Assembly: GCF_046197865.1 (NCBI RefSeq)
Contig: NZ_CP166990.1
Coordinates: 1,674,001-1,738,000 of the forward strand
DNA length: 64,000 nt
DNA from: JAHKLT01 sp046197865
GTDB taxonomy: Archaea > Methanobacteriota > Methanobacteria > Methanobacteriales > Methanobacteriaceae
Reading direction: 5' to 3'
Both the position numbers and the translations under genes were made by a program. The notes beneath the pieces are model-generated. The model was not told the origin of the DNA and made no database searches. It saw only the letters and a list, made by a program, of their open reading frames with translations. Position 1 is the first letter of the stretch. The number at the start of each line of letters is the position of its first letter. Shown piece by piece: positions 45,830 through 55,483 of this stretch.

Positions 45830-46396
45830 TTAATCCATCTTTTTATATGTATAATAAATTCTTTGAGCAACTGTAATATAAGATAAAATCACTAAGAAAA
45901 TCATAATATACTCAAAGTATATTTGACTTGTAAAGAAAGCTACAAATGATGCAAATGCAATGAATATTAATCTTACAGCACGTTCTGCTATTCCAACATT
46001 TGCAATAACACCTTTAGATTCTGCTCTTGCTCTTACATAGCTAACTGTTAATGCTGAATGGACAAGTAAAATTCCAACAAGCCATGAACAATACCCTCCA
46101 AATACTAAACCAATAATAACTATTGCATCTGAAAATCTATCCATTGTAGAATCAAGAAATGCACCAAATTCAGAAGTTCTATTATGATATCTTGCAATTG
46201 CACCATCAATCACATCAAAAAATCCACTAAATAATATTACAACCGCGCCTAATATTAATAATCCTTCCGCGTAAAAATAAGCTGATAATAAAGCTATGAA
46301 AGGAGAAATAATTGTAATAATATTAGGATTAATGTTTAATGCCTTAGCTAAAGGATTTAAAATTTTTGTAAGTAAGGGTCTTAAAAAATCAAGCAT
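45830..46396 (-). CDS. CDP-alcohol phosphatidyltransferase, probably archaetidylinositol phosphate synthase
   Basis: About 188 residues with five to six membrane spans. The full CDP-alcohol phosphotransferase motif is present: DGAIARYHNRTSEFGAFLDS followed by TMDR, giving D-G-x2-A-R-x8-G-x3-D-x3-D. It links inositol phosphate to CDP-archaeol in polar-lipid synthesis. A longer frame reaches 46483, but it would overlap the divergent sua5 gene; ATG 46396 (MLDFLRPLL) fits the family start. Confidence 0.85.
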   Translation of the reverse strand: MLDFLRPLLTKILNPLAKALNINPNIITIISPFIALLSAYFYAEGLLILGAVVILFSGFFDVIDGAIARYHNRTSEFGAFLDSTMDRFSDAIVIIGLVFGGYCSWLVGILLVHSALTVSYVRARAESKGVIANVGIAERAVRLIFIAFASFVAFFTSQIYFEYIMIFLVILSYITVAQRIYYTYKKMD

Positions 46397-46433
46397 AATT
46401 TTATTATATTTTGTTTTATATATATAATTTTTA

Positions 46434-47018
46434 ATGAAAAAATATAAAATTAATCCTAAAAATCCTGATATGAAAATTATCAATGAAGCTATTGAAGTTT
46501 TGGCAAATGGTGGAATAGTTTTATATCCTACAGATACAGTTTATGGTTTAGGAGCTAATATTTTTAATAAAGAAGCAGTTAGAAAAATTTATAAAATAAA
46601 AAATAGATCTTATGATAAACCTTTATCCATACTTGTTCAAGACATATCTACAATTAATTTACTAGCTGAAATAGATGAGAAAACAAAAGAACACATTTCA
46701 AACTACCTTCCAGGTCCTTTCACACTTATTTTAAAAAAGAAAAGTACAATTCCAAATTATATTACAAGTCACAAAGATAATGTTGGACTACGAATTCCTG
46801 ATAATAATATTGCAAGAAGTTTAGCTCAAATTTTCCCAATAACAACAACTAGTGCAAACTTATCAGATGATGAAACTTTAACAAATCCGAATGATATTTT
46901 AAAACAGTTAAATTGTGATATTGATTTAGTTTTAGATGTTGGTATCTTAGATTCTAAAACTCCTTCAAAAATTATTGATTTAACAAGTTCTAAACCTAAA
47001 TTATTAAAAAGAGATTAA
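46434..47018 (+). CDS. Threonylcarbamoyl-AMP synthase (Sua5/YrdC family)
   Basis: 194 residues, the YrdC domain only: GGIVLYPTDTVYGLGANIFN, IKNRSYDKPLSILVQD, YLPGPFTLILKK and TTTSANLS. It forms threonylcarbamoyl-AMP from threonine, bicarbonate and ATP for tRNA t6A37. The extra Sua5 C-terminal domain is absent. Divergent from the lipid synthase gene with a 37-nt gap. Confidence 0.93.
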   Translation: MKKYKINPKNPDMKIINEAIEVLANGGIVLYPTDTVYGLGANIFNKEAVRKIYKIKNRSYDKPLSILVQDISTINLLAEIDEKTKEHISNYLPGPFTLILKKKSTIPNYITSHKDNVGLRIPDNNIARSLAQIFPITTTSANLSDDETLTNPNDILKQLNCDIDLVLDVGILDSKTPSKIIDLTSSKPKLLKRD

Positions 47019-47094
47019 ATCTAATCTTATAAATGTATTTTTCATAAAAAATAAAGTATCAGATATTTATATATTAAAATATAAATTTAGTATT

Positions 47095-47799
47095 ATGAAA
47101 TTATTAGCTGATTTTAAAGATAATAATAAGATTTCTACTGCCTCACCAATTGATAAAATTTTAGGTGGAGGAGTTGAAAAAGGAAATATAACACAATTTT
47201 TTGGACCTCCTGGTTCTGGTAAAACCAATATAGCTATTTCATTAGCTGTAAATACTGCCAAAAACGACAAAAAAGTAATTTATATTGATACTGAAGGTGG
47301 TCTTTCACTCGAACGAGTTAAACAAATGGCAGGCAATGATTTTGAAAAAGTAGCTAATAATATAATTGTTTTTGAACCTACAAGTTTTTCAAAACAAATT
47401 GGAGATTTAAAAGCTATTGAAGCATGGTTAATTGGAAACCATGAAGAAATAGACTTAATAGTATTAGATTCTGCTGTTGCTTTATACAGAGTAGATGATG
47501 GAAAATCTCCGATTTTAAATAAAGATTTAGGAAAACAAATGGGTCTTTTAGCCTCTTTTGCAAGAAAATATAATATAGCTATTGTGCTTACCAATCAAAT
47601 CTATTCTTCCTTTGATGATGAAGGTAATGGAAATATAAAAGCTGTTGGCGGAACAATTTTACAATATTGGAGTAAAATTATTGTTCAACTTGAAAAAGGA
47701 GAAGAAGATAGTAAAAGAGTTGCCACTTTACAGCGCCATAGAAGTATTGGAGAAGGTAAAGTAGTTGAATTTAAAATTAGTAGTAATGGAATTGAATAA
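47095..47799 (+). CDS. radB: DNA repair and recombination protein RadB
   Basis: 234 residues: a RecA/RadA core without the N-terminal HhH domain. Walker A FFGPPGSGKT (37-44), VIYIDTEGGLSLERV, and the Walker B-like LIVLDSAVALYR are present. RadB is a RadA paralogue that assists strand exchange in euryarchaea. Length is normal for the family. Confidence 0.94.
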   Translation: MKLLADFKDNNKISTASPIDKILGGGVEKGNITQFFGPPGSGKTNIAISLAVNTAKNDKKVIYIDTEGGLSLERVKQMAGNDFEKVANNIIVFEPTSFSKQIGDLKAIEAWLIGNHEEIDLIVLDSAVALYRVDDGKSPILNKDLGKQMGLLASFARKYNIAIVLTNQIYSSFDDEGNGNIKAVGGTILQYWSKIIVQLEKGEEDSKRVATLQRHRSIGEGKVVEFKISSNGIE

Positions 47800-47907
47800 C
47801 TTATTTAAAATGAAAATTTTATTAATAAGTTAAAATAGATATTATTATAATAAATTTATTTTTTTTAAAATTTAAGATATTATTCTTACTTTGAATTATG
47901 TGATAGA

Positions 47908-49089
47908 ATGAATTCTAATGAAAAAGAAAACGAAAATACATTAGTTCCTGCTAAAAAATTTAAAAAAGCAGAAAAAAAAGCTCCCAAAGGCTTTGATAGT
48001 CCTAATGATTTTTTTGAATATGTTTTCAATGACAAAGAAATGATATGGATGGGTCAAAATACTAACCATTTACATGGTGATGAAATTAACGGACCTATGA
48101 TTAATTGTATAAATACAAAAGAATATTGTAAATATCCTCCTCCAGAAGGTTTTTCGAAACTTAAAAAATTAGTTTTAGAAGATTTAGATCTTGAAGATTT
48201 AGATATTTTAATAACAGCAGGGGGAACTGAATCATTATACTTATGTATGGGTGATTTTCTAACAAAAGAAGATAATGTTATAACTTGTGATCCAGGTTAT
48301 TTGATTATTGGTTCTTTTGCAGCTAGATTTGCAGGAGAAGTAAAATATGTTCCAATTTATAATGAAGAATGTAATTATAAATTAACTCCTGAACTTGTAA
48401 AAGAGAATATGGATGAAAATACAAAGATGATTGTTTTAATTGATCCATTAAATCCTTTAGGAAGTTCTTACAGCGAAGAAGAAATGAAAGAATTTGCAAA
48501 AATAGCTATTGAAAATGATATATATCTTTTACACGATATTACATATAGAGATTTTGCACAAAAACACTTTTTAGCTGCAAACTATGCTCCAGAAAACACA
48601 TTAACAATTTACAGCTTTTCTAAAATTTATGGAATGGCAGGTTTAAGAATCGGAGGAGTTATTTCAACTAAACCGATGATTAATTCAATTAAAAATGTAG
48701 TTATAAATGATTTAGGAGTTAATGTTATAGCTCAAATTGGAGCTATTTCTGCATTAGAAACTAAAAATCAATGGTTAGATAGAATTAAAAACACAACATT
48801 CAATAATCAAAAATTAATTAAGGAAGCTGTTGATAAAATAGATGGAGTTTTCTTACCAGTTTATCCATCAAGTGGAAATATGATGGCTATTGATTTATCC
48901 AAAGTAAAAATTAATCCTAAAAAGATGTCAGAATATTTACTTGATAAGAAGATCTTTACAAGAGAAGGTAGCTATACTAGTAAATTATTTGGAGATAAAT
49001 ATTTACGTGTAAGCTTTTCAATACCTGAAGAAGAAGTTAAAGTGTTTTGCAAAGAATTTGAAAAAGCTGTAGAAGCTTTAAAAAATTAA
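47908..49089 (+). CDS. PLP-dependent class I/II aminotransferase
   Basis: 393 residues. The first 35 residues are a charged, Lys-rich extension. The fold-type I core has TAGGTESLYLCMGDF, DPLNPLGSSYSEEEMKEFA, HDITYRDFA and the Schiff-base lysine in IYSFSKIYGMAGLRIGG. Close in style to aspartate or histidinol-phosphate aminotransferases; exact substrate not assignable. Single gene. Confidence 0.88.
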   Translation: MNSNEKENENTLVPAKKFKKAEKKAPKGFDSPNDFFEYVFNDKEMIWMGQNTNHLHGDEINGPMINCINTKEYCKYPPPEGFSKLKKLVLEDLDLEDLDILITAGGTESLYLCMGDFLTKEDNVITCDPGYLIIGSFAARFAGEVKYVPIYNEECNYKLTPELVKENMDENTKMIVLIDPLNPLGSSYSEEEMKEFAKIAIENDIYLLHDITYRDFAQKHFLAANYAPENTLTIYSFSKIYGMAGLRIGGVISTKPMINSIKNVVINDLGVNVIAQIGAISALETKNQWLDRIKNTTFNNQKLIKEAVDKIDGVFLPVYPSSGNMMAIDLSKVKINPKKMSEYLLDKKIFTREGSYTSKLFGDKYLRVSFSIPEEEVKVFCKEFEKAVEALKN

Positions 49090-49137
49090 ATATTGTTTTT
49101 TAAGTAAAAATATGAATAGGGATTTAAACTATTCATA

Positions 49138-49268
49138 TCAGATTTTTCTATTTCTTACTTGTTTTTTTAAGTCCACTGCATTTGTTTTATTATCTTCACC
49201 CATTATATCAATTAATTCATCGTAATTTTCTTGTTTTTTGCAGTTATTTTTATTTTTCTATTATCCAT
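49138..49268 (-). pseudogene. Small ORF interrupted by a one-base deletion in an A run, or sequence error
   Basis: On the minus strand an ATG (49268) opens MDNRKIKITA and then reaches a run of six A. Adding one A would continue the frame as KKQENYDELIDIMGED and so on, to TGA at 49140-49138, a 43-residue Lys/Asp/Asn-rich peptide. As written, the frame stops after 18 codons. The downstream half keeps protein-like composition. No strong ribosome-binding site. I do not recognise the product. Confidence 0.4.
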
Positions 49269-49290
49269 ACTATCTACTCACTATAATCAT

Positions 49291-51072
49291 TTAATTACTA
49301 TCCAAATAGTAGTATTCACCCATCTCTTTTTGTTCGCGATCAAGATAGCTATTTAATTTATTTACTCTAGGACGTTTTGTTTCTTTATCTCTTCTAAATG
49401 TAATGTTTAAGTCTTTTAAAAACTTATTCATTGATGTTCTTAAATCTGTAGGCTTATTTGCATGACCATTTAATCCTGGAGTTCCTTCAAAAACCATAGC
49501 TCTATCAGAAACATAATCAATAAATAATATATCGTGATCTACAATTAAAGATGCTGCATTTTTACTTTCTATAATTTTACGAATAGTACGACCTGTAATT
49601 AACCTTTGTTCAACATCTAAAAATGCTGTAGGTTCATCAAAAAGGTAAATATCTGCTTCTTTTGATAATGTACTAGCTATTGCAAGACGTTGAAGTTCTC
49701 CACCACTTAAATCTTTAATTTGTTTTTCAAGTAATTCTTCAAGTGAAAATGGCTTCATAATTTCTGTTTTAAATAAATTAGAACCATAAGTTGGTGCATT
49801 CATATATAAAAAGTCTTCAACTCTTCCATCATAATCAGATATTATGTATTGAGGTTTATAAGCTATTTTTATATCTTCTTCAACTTCCCCACTATCTGCT
49901 TCTTCTACACCAGCTAATATTTTAGCAAAAGTTGTTTTACCAATACCATTTGATCCAAATGCAGTTACAATTTCATCATGATATATCTCACCTGCATCTG
50001 CTTTTAGGTCAAATCCTTTAAAGTGTTTTTCTAAATCAGAATAGCTAGCAAGTGCTGTTCCATCTTGTTCTTCTGTAGGAGGCCTTATTGAAAATTCAAT
50101 AGCTTGTTTTCTTATTCTAACATTTTCTTCTGCTAAAAATCCATTAATATAAGAGTTTATTCCTACTCTTACCCCTTTCATTTGAGATACAACACCATAT
50201 GCTCCAGGTTGACCATATAAAATATGAATATTATCAGATAATGCATCTAATGTAGCTAAATCGTGCTCAATTACTAAAACTGCTTTACCTTCTTCAGCTA
50301 AAGATCTTATAACTTTTACAGCATTTAATCTTTGATGTACATCTAACCATGAAGTTGGTTCATCAAAAAAATAGAAATCTCCTTTTCTTACAACTGATGC
50401 TGCAATAGCTACTCTTTGAAGTTCCCCACCACTTAGATTTTCCATATCTCTATCTAAAATATTTTTTAAATCTAAGTTTTCACATACATAATCAAATTTA
50501 TCTTCTTCATCAATACTAGAAAGTAAATCTCCAACATTACCTTTTACTACTTTTGGAAGTTGATCTACCATTTGTGGTTTATGTACTGTTTTAATTTCTC
50601 CATTTTCTAACTCTTTAAAGTAATTTTGAAGAGCTGAGCCTCTGTAGTGTTCTATTACATTTGACCAATCATCATATTCTTCATCAAAGTTTCCAAAGTT
50701 AGGTATCAGTTCACCAGATAATATTCTCATAATAGTTGATTTACCAATACCATTTTGACCTAAAAGTCCCAAAACTGTTCCTTTTGAAAGTTGAGGTAGG
50801 GAAAATAATTCAAATTGATTTTGACCATATCTATGAATTGGTTCTCCTATTGCTTCAGGTAAGTTAATAATACTTATAGCATTAAAAGGACATCTATTGG
50901 TACAAATTCCACATCCTTGACATAATTGTTCTGATATGAGCGGTTTCTTACTATTTTCATCTATTACTATTGTATCTTCTTCCATCCTAACTCCAGGACA
51001 ATATTCTATACATACATAATTACATTTCTTTGGTTGACATCTATCTTGGTCCAATATAGAAATTCTAGTCAT
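49291..51072 (-). CDS. rli: Ribosome biogenesis/recycling ATPase RLI (ABCE1)
   Basis: 593 residues. Two 4Fe-4S clusters at the N-terminus (CQPKKCNYVCIEYCPGV; CQGCGICTNRCPF), then twin ABC domains with Walker A GQNGIGKST and GSNGIGKTT and signatures LSGGELQR in both, separated by the hinge. It splits ribosomes after termination or pelota-mediated rescue. GGAGG lies 5 nt from the second of two adjacent ATG codons, so I place the start at 51072. Confidence 0.96.
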   Translation of the reverse strand: MTRISILDQDRCQPKKCNYVCIEYCPGVRMEEDTIVIDENSKKPLISEQLCQGCGICTNRCPFNAISIINLPEAIGEPIHRYGQNQFELFSLPQLSKGTVLGLLGQNGIGKSTIMRILSGELIPNFGNFDEEYDDWSNVIEHYRGSALQNYFKELENGEIKTVHKPQMVDQLPKVVKGNVGDLLSSIDEEDKFDYVCENLDLKNILDRDMENLSGGELQRVAIAASVVRKGDFYFFDEPTSWLDVHQRLNAVKVIRSLAEEGKAVLVIEHDLATLDALSDNIHILYGQPGAYGVVSQMKGVRVGINSYINGFLAEENVRIRKQAIEFSIRPPTEEQDGTALASYSDLEKHFKGFDLKADAGEIYHDEIVTAFGSNGIGKTTFAKILAGVEEADSGEVEEDIKIAYKPQYIISDYDGRVEDFLYMNAPTYGSNLFKTEIMKPFSLEELLEKQIKDLSGGELQRLAIASTLSKEADIYLFDEPTAFLDVEQRLITGRTIRKIIESKNAASLIVDHDILFIDYVSDRAMVFEGTPGLNGHANKPTDLRTSMNKFLKDLNITFRRDKETKRPRVNKLNSYLDREQKEMGEYYYLDSN

Positions 51073-51180
51073 CATATCCTCCTTTTCATTATAAATTAAT
51101 AATTATTTTTATAAATATTAAAATCAATATATTAAATATGTGTTTAATTAACTTATAAAATTACTGTGGAAGTTAAACAA

Positions 51181-51519
51181 ATGAAACAAGTTATTGTAAT
51201 TAGAAAAGATTTAAAAATGTCCAAAGGAAAAATGGTTGCACAAGCATGCCATGCATCAGTAGGTGCATATAAAAAAGCAGCACCAGAAAAAATAGAAAAA
51301 TGGGAAAATGAAAGCTATGCTAAAATAGCTTTGAAAATTGACACTTTAGATGAATTATTAGAATTAAGAAATAAAGCTATTTTTGAAAAAATTCCTTATT
51401 TTTTAGTAGTTGATGCTGGAAGAACCCAACTACCTACATCAACAATAACATGTTTGGGCTTAGGCCCAGATGAAGATGAAATAATTGATAAATTGACTAA
51501 GGATTTAAAGTTATTATAA
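51181..51519 (+). CDS. pth2: Peptidyl-tRNA hydrolase, Pth2 family
   Basis: 112 residues from ATG 51181 (a GTG 15 nt upstream is in frame but gives an atypical start). MKQVIVIRKDLKMSKGKMVAQACHAS, and the C-terminal VVDAGRTQLPTSTITCLGLGP, are the Pth2 signature. It frees peptides from drop-off tRNAs. The following genes mfnE, the zinc protein and aEF1B run in the same direction. Confidence 0.95.
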   Translation: MKQVIVIRKDLKMSKGKMVAQACHASVGAYKKAAPEKIEKWENESYAKIALKIDTLDELLELRNKAIFEKIPYFLVVDAGRTQLPTSTITCLGLGPDEDEIIDKLTKDLKLL

Positions 51520-51556
51520 TTAAAGTATCATTTTAATTAATCATTATTTCAAGTAA

Positions 51557-52243
51557 ATGATAGTTACAAATGTTGGTGAAAACATTATTGAATGGGTTAT
51601 AAAAATTGGAGGAAGTTTATTTCCAAATTATGCAATCGATCTTGCAAAATCATTAAAAGGAACTAAAACATTAATCATTATTGGTGGTGGAGAATTTGCA
51701 AATCTCATACGTAAATACGATGATAATTTAGATTTTTCTTCAAAAACAAGTCATGAAACAGCTATTGATTCTATGGATATTTTAGCTAAGCTATTAAATG
51801 ATAAAGTAGAATCTGCAAAATTAGCATATACTATTGAAGAAAGTCAAAAAGCTATTGATGAAGGTTTTAATCCAATTATGATTACATCTAAAATATTAAA
51901 TGAAAATAATCCATTTGAACATTCTTGGGATGTAACTTCTGATTCAATTGCAGCATATTTTGCAAACTTATTAAAAGCGAAACTTTTAATAGCTACAAAT
52001 GTACAAGGTATATATAACCGAAAACCTAGTGAGAAAAATTCTAAATTTATTAGTGAAATTGATGCAAAAAAACTACTAACTTTTAAAGAATCATCAATTG
52101 ACTTAAAATTACCTTCTCTTTTAATTAAATTCGGTACTAATTGTTACGTTGTAAATGGAAAATATCCTGTGAGGGTTTTATCTATTATTAGTAATGATAT
52201 TAATAATTATAATTTTAAATATACGAAAATTATAGGTGATTAA
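51557..52243 (+). CDS. mfnE: Methanofuran biosynthesis kinase MfnE (amino acid kinase family)
   Basis: 228 residues with an amino-acid-kinase fold: IEWVIKIGGSLFPN (phosphate-binding), TLIIIGGGEFANLIR, SWDVTSDSIAAYFANLLKAKLLIATNVQGIY. This subgroup phosphorylates 5-(aminomethyl)-3-furanmethanol phosphate in methanofuran synthesis, the C1 carrier of methanogenesis. GGGTTAT-like context; directly followed by the zinc-finger gene with no gap. Confidence 0.85.
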   Translation: MIVTNVGENIIEWVIKIGGSLFPNYAIDLAKSLKGTKTLIIIGGGEFANLIRKYDDNLDFSSKTSHETAIDSMDILAKLLNDKVESAKLAYTIEESQKAIDEGFNPIMITSKILNENNPFEHSWDVTSDSIAAYFANLLKAKLLIATNVQGIYNRKPSEKNSKFISEIDAKKLLTFKESSIDLKLPSLLIKFGTNCYVVNGKYPVRVLSIISNDINNYNFKYTKIIGD

Positions 52244-52405
52244 ATGAAATCTGTAGATTGTCAATCATGTAAACAAGAAATTCCTTTAATTGAACCATAT
52301 GTTCAATTCGAATGCCCAGATTGTGGGAAATTAATAGCTAGATGTGAAAAATGCCGTACTTTTGGCCACGAATACAAATGTGAATGTGGTTTTGAAGGCC
52401 CATAA
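52244..52405 (+). CDS. Small HVO_2753-like zinc-finger protein
   Basis: 53 residues with four Cys pairs: CQSC (6/9), CPDC (24/27), CEKC (34/37) and CEC (46/48), a double zinc ribbon. The gene starts immediately after the mfnE stop, with GGTGATTAAATG forming its ribosome-binding site and start, and sits just upstream of aEF1B, a conserved archaeal gene pair. It probably binds RNA or a translation factor; the role is unknown. Confidence 0.9.
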   Translation: MKSVDCQSCKQEIPLIEPYVQFECPDCGKLIARCEKCRTFGHEYKCECGFEGP

Positions 52406-52426
52406 ATAATATTTGGAGGAATAAAA

Positions 52427-52696
52427 ATGAGTGAAGTAGTAGCAACAATGAAAGTTATGCCTGAAAGTGTTGATGTGGATTTAGAAACATTAAAAGAAGA
52501 AATAAGATCATCAATGCCTGAAGATGCAGAATTACACAAAATTGATGAAGAACCTATTGCATTTGGATTAGTAGCATTAATCGTTATGTTCATTATTCAA
52601 GATGCTGAAGGTGGAACTGAACCTACCGAAGAAGCAATAGGAAAACTCCCAAATGTTGGAAGTGTTGAAGTAACAAACACTACCAGATTAATGTAA
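52427..52696 (+). CDS. ef1b: Elongation factor 1-beta (aEF1B)
   Basis: 89 residues: MSEVVATMKVMPESVDVDLETLKEEIRSSMP, IAFGLVALIVMFIIQDAEGGTEPTEEAI and the C-terminal VGSVEVTNTTRLM are the compact archaeal guanine-nucleotide exchange domain for aEF1A. TTGGAGG lies upstream of the ATG. Translationally linked with the preceding zinc protein by a 21-nt gap. Confidence 0.97.
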   Translation: MSEVVATMKVMPESVDVDLETLKEEIRSSMPEDAELHKIDEEPIAFGLVALIVMFIIQDAEGGTEPTEEAIGKLPNVGSVEVTNTTRLM

Positions 52697-52805
52697 TTAT
52701 TTTTTTAAATAAATTTTTTATATTAGGATAATTTTTATATTATCCACTTAAAATTCTTTTTTTACTTAAACAAGCTTTATATAATCATTTAATCAATTAA
52801 ATGAT

Positions 52806-54056
52806 ATGTTTACACTACTTATTGCATGTTTTTTAGGAATCTTATCAGGAACAATAACAGGGATGGTTCCAGGAATACATGTAAATACTGCAGGAGCAAT
52901 AATTTTTGCCTCATCTACATTTCTTTTAACTATTTTTACACCAGAATTTCTATGTGTATATCTTGTAGCTATGGCAATAGCTCATGCATTAATAGAATTT
53001 GTTCCATCAATGTTACTTGGAGTGCCTGAGGAAGGAACGGCTGTTTCTATTTTACCAGGACACAGAATGGTTTTAGAAGGAAGATCTAAAGAAGCTATTA
53101 GAATTGTTTCAATTGGAGGTTATGGTGCAATACTTGTTACAATAGTTTTACTTCCAGTATTTGCAGTTTTACTTCCTTTTTTACATGAAATCTCAAAACC
53201 TATAACATGGATGATTTTACTTATAGTTTCAATTATTTTAATTTACAAACTTACAAGAACAAATAGAGATTTCATGTGGGCTTTATTTTTATTTACTATA
53301 TCAGGAATTTTAGGTTATTTAATTTTTCAAACACCATTATCTTCTGGGATTTCAATGATGACAATCTTCTCAGGATTATTTGGAATCAGTACTATACTGT
53401 TTAGTTTAAATGATAGTTCTACAATGCCCCATCAAAATCAATTTTATGATATAAATTTAGATATGAATATGATTAAAAGTATAATAGCTGGTGGAACAGC
53501 AGGAGCTATTTTAGGCTTTTTACCAGGATTTGGTCCAGCACAAGGAAGTATTATAGCTCAATCTGCAAGTGGAAGTGATGATGCAGGAGATGATACAACA
53601 GGATTTCTTTTAGCAAATAGTGGTTTAAATACATCAGATACATTATTTTCCCTAATAGCTATTTATTTAATTGGAAATCCTCGTAGTGGAATAGCTGTAT
53701 ATATGTCATATTTAATAAGTGAATTTTCTGTCTATCACTTATTGATTTTTACATTTACATCTTTAATAGCTGTTTCATTATCTTTAGCACTTTGTTTAAA
53801 ATTAGGAGATAGTTTCTCTAAGTTAATGAAAAAAATAGATTATAAAAAGTTGTCAATTTCTGTAATTTTATTAATGATAATATTAATTTATATTTTTGCA
53901 ATAGTTTATAATGCTCCAATGATTTATTTAACACTAGTTTTAATTACATCAACTGCAATGGGACTTCTTCCCCATTATTTAGGAGTCGGAAAATCTCATT
54001 TAATGGGAGTTTTAATTGTTCCAGCTATTGTCATTTACTTCCAGATGTTTATATAA
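52806..54056 (+). CDS. TctA-family membrane transporter
   Basis: 416 residues, about eleven membrane spans. The TctA (DUF112) signature GTITGMVPGIHVNTAGAI and its second-half counterpart GFLPGFGPAQGSIIAQ are present, showing the internal duplication of the tripartite tricarboxylate transporter large subunit. No TctB or TctC subunit is nearby, as usual for methanogens, so the substrate and energy coupling are unknown. The stop overlaps the convergent methyltransferase-like gene by 8 nt. Confidence 0.88.
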   Translation: MFTLLIACFLGILSGTITGMVPGIHVNTAGAIIFASSTFLLTIFTPEFLCVYLVAMAIAHALIEFVPSMLLGVPEEGTAVSILPGHRMVLEGRSKEAIRIVSIGGYGAILVTIVLLPVFAVLLPFLHEISKPITWMILLIVSIILIYKLTRTNRDFMWALFLFTISGILGYLIFQTPLSSGISMMTIFSGLFGISTILFSLNDSSTMPHQNQFYDINLDMNMIKSIIAGGTAGAILGFLPGFGPAQGSIIAQSASGSDDAGDDTTGFLLANSGLNTSDTLFSLIAIYLIGNPRSGIAVYMSYLISEFSVYHLLIFTFTSLIAVSLSLALCLKLGDSFSKLMKKIDYKKLSISVILLMIILIYIFAIVYNAPMIYLTLVLITSTAMGLLPHYLGVGKSHLMGVLIVPAIVIYFQMFI

Positions 54057-55059
54057 TTAAAACATTTTTAGCTATTTTCTGAGCTTCATTTTCTAAATTA
54101 CTTGAATTAACACCAGTAAAGCAATCAATTATAGCTAAATCAAATTCATCATTTTCAAATTTATTAACTAAATCTTCAAAAGCCATATTATAAACTTCAA
54201 AATTATTTCCAATAGCTATTTTATCATTATTTTCACATTTTTCAAAATTAAATCCATTAACTTTAAGGTTCTCAAGTGTCGCATTAATAGCTTCGCTGTA
54301 AATATCATTTAAAACTACTTTAGAAAAACCATACATTAAAAGAAAAATACTAATTGCTCCAACACCACAAGTTGCATCAATTACTTTTAAAGAATCATGA
54401 TTTTCTTTAAACTCTTCATTATTTTCTAAATAGTTATAGAGTTTTAATAATTTTGTCTCAGTGGTAGATCCTACTTCAATATTATTAACAGACTGTTTTT
54501 TATTAATAATAATTTTATTTAATCCATTATCTGATTTAATTAAAGTATTTATAATATCAGACCTTAAATCACTACCTGCAAGTAATTCATAATTTTTAAT
54601 ATCAGAATCTTTTTCTAATATTCCTACTGTTTCTCTAGGATCTCCTTTTAAAACTCCTCTTACCTCAGGAATTTCATTAATTAATTTATTAGCTATTTTT
54701 TGATTAAAATCTGGATGAATTAATATTATTGAATCTTCACCCATAAACTGAGAATTATTAGGACTATAAAATACAGTAGGTAAAAGTGTTGGAGTGTTTC
54801 TCCTTAAAATTCCATTTTTAGGAGCTATTTCCTCTTCAATCATGATTTTTAATGCATGAGCCATTATAATATCTAATGGTCTTTTACCACAACTACATCT
54901 TTTATAATTATTATTTAGCTTATTCAAATCTATTTCATTTACAATAGGAGAAAATTTTTTAATAGAAATATCCTCGCAATCATCACAAGGCATTAATGAT
55001 TTAATCTTCTCATTTAAATTATCTTTATTAACAATTTTATCTTGAGAATATGAATTCAT
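54049..55059 (-). CDS. SAM-dependent methyltransferase-like protein with cysteine-rich N-terminal part
   Basis: 336 residues. The C-terminal half has a Rossmann methyltransferase motif I (VIDATCGVGAISIFLLMYG) and motif II region (VVLNDIYSEAINATLENLKVNGF), plus LAIIDCF. The N-terminal half has CDDC and RCSCGKRPLD cysteine motifs and a region that may bind metal or RNA. Resembles archaeal tRNA/rRNA methyltransferases in style, but I cannot name the target. Confidence 0.7.
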   Translation of the reverse strand: MNSYSQDKIVNKDNLNEKIKSLMPCDDCEDISIKKFSPIVNEIDLNKLNNNYKRCSCGKRPLDIIMAHALKIMIEEEIAPKNGILRRNTPTLLPTVFYSPNNSQFMGEDSIILIHPDFNQKIANKLINEIPEVRGVLKGDPRETVGILEKDSDIKNYELLAGSDLRSDIINTLIKSDNGLNKIIINKKQSVNNIEVGSTTETKLLKLYNYLENNEEFKENHDSLKVIDATCGVGAISIFLLMYGFSKVVLNDIYSEAINATLENLKVNGFNFEKCENNDKIAIGNNFEVYNMAFEDLVNKFENDEFDLAIIDCFTGVNSSNLENEAQKIAKNVLII

Positions 55060-55120
55060 AAAAATAGTTTATACTAACTTATTAATTATTATATCTAAAA
55101 AGTAAAAAAAGTAAAAAAAA

Positions 55121-55417
55121 TTATAATTCAGTTTCTTCAGCTGAATAAACAGTTATTTCTAAATCCTTAGCTAAAAAATCTTTTGTATTTGATCCGAAAT
55201 TAATAAAGTGATCTTGAGTTAAATGTGATTTTAAATCATCTTTATTTTCCCATTTTTCAACAAAAAGAAGTGATGAATCATCATCTGTAGAATCAAATAA
55301 ATTATATTCTATACAACCCTTTTCAGCACGTGTTTTTTCTATTAAGTCTTTAGATTCTTCTAAAATACTATCTTTCATACCTTGTTTTGGACTTACTTTA
55401 GCTAAAACAATAATCAT
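55121..55417 (-). CDS. Antibiotic biosynthesis monooxygenase (ABM/YgiN-like) family protein
   Basis: 98 residues with a dimeric ferredoxin-like ABM fold: IIVLAKVSPKQGMKDSIL, EKGCIEYNLFDSTDD, LFVEKWENKDDLKSHL and DHFINFG. Family members are quinol monooxygenases or carriers of reactive small molecules; in anaerobes the role is uncertain. Located downstream of fno on the same strand. Confidence 0.85.
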   Translation of the reverse strand: MIIVLAKVSPKQGMKDSILEESKDLIEKTRAEKGCIEYNLFDSTDDDSSLLFVEKWENKDDLKSHLTQDHFINFGSNTKDFLAKDLEITVYSAEETEL

Positions 55418-55483
55418 ATTTTTTACTCCTATTTAAAAATAAAAATAATTATAATATAAAAATTATAATTATTTTCCTAAATT

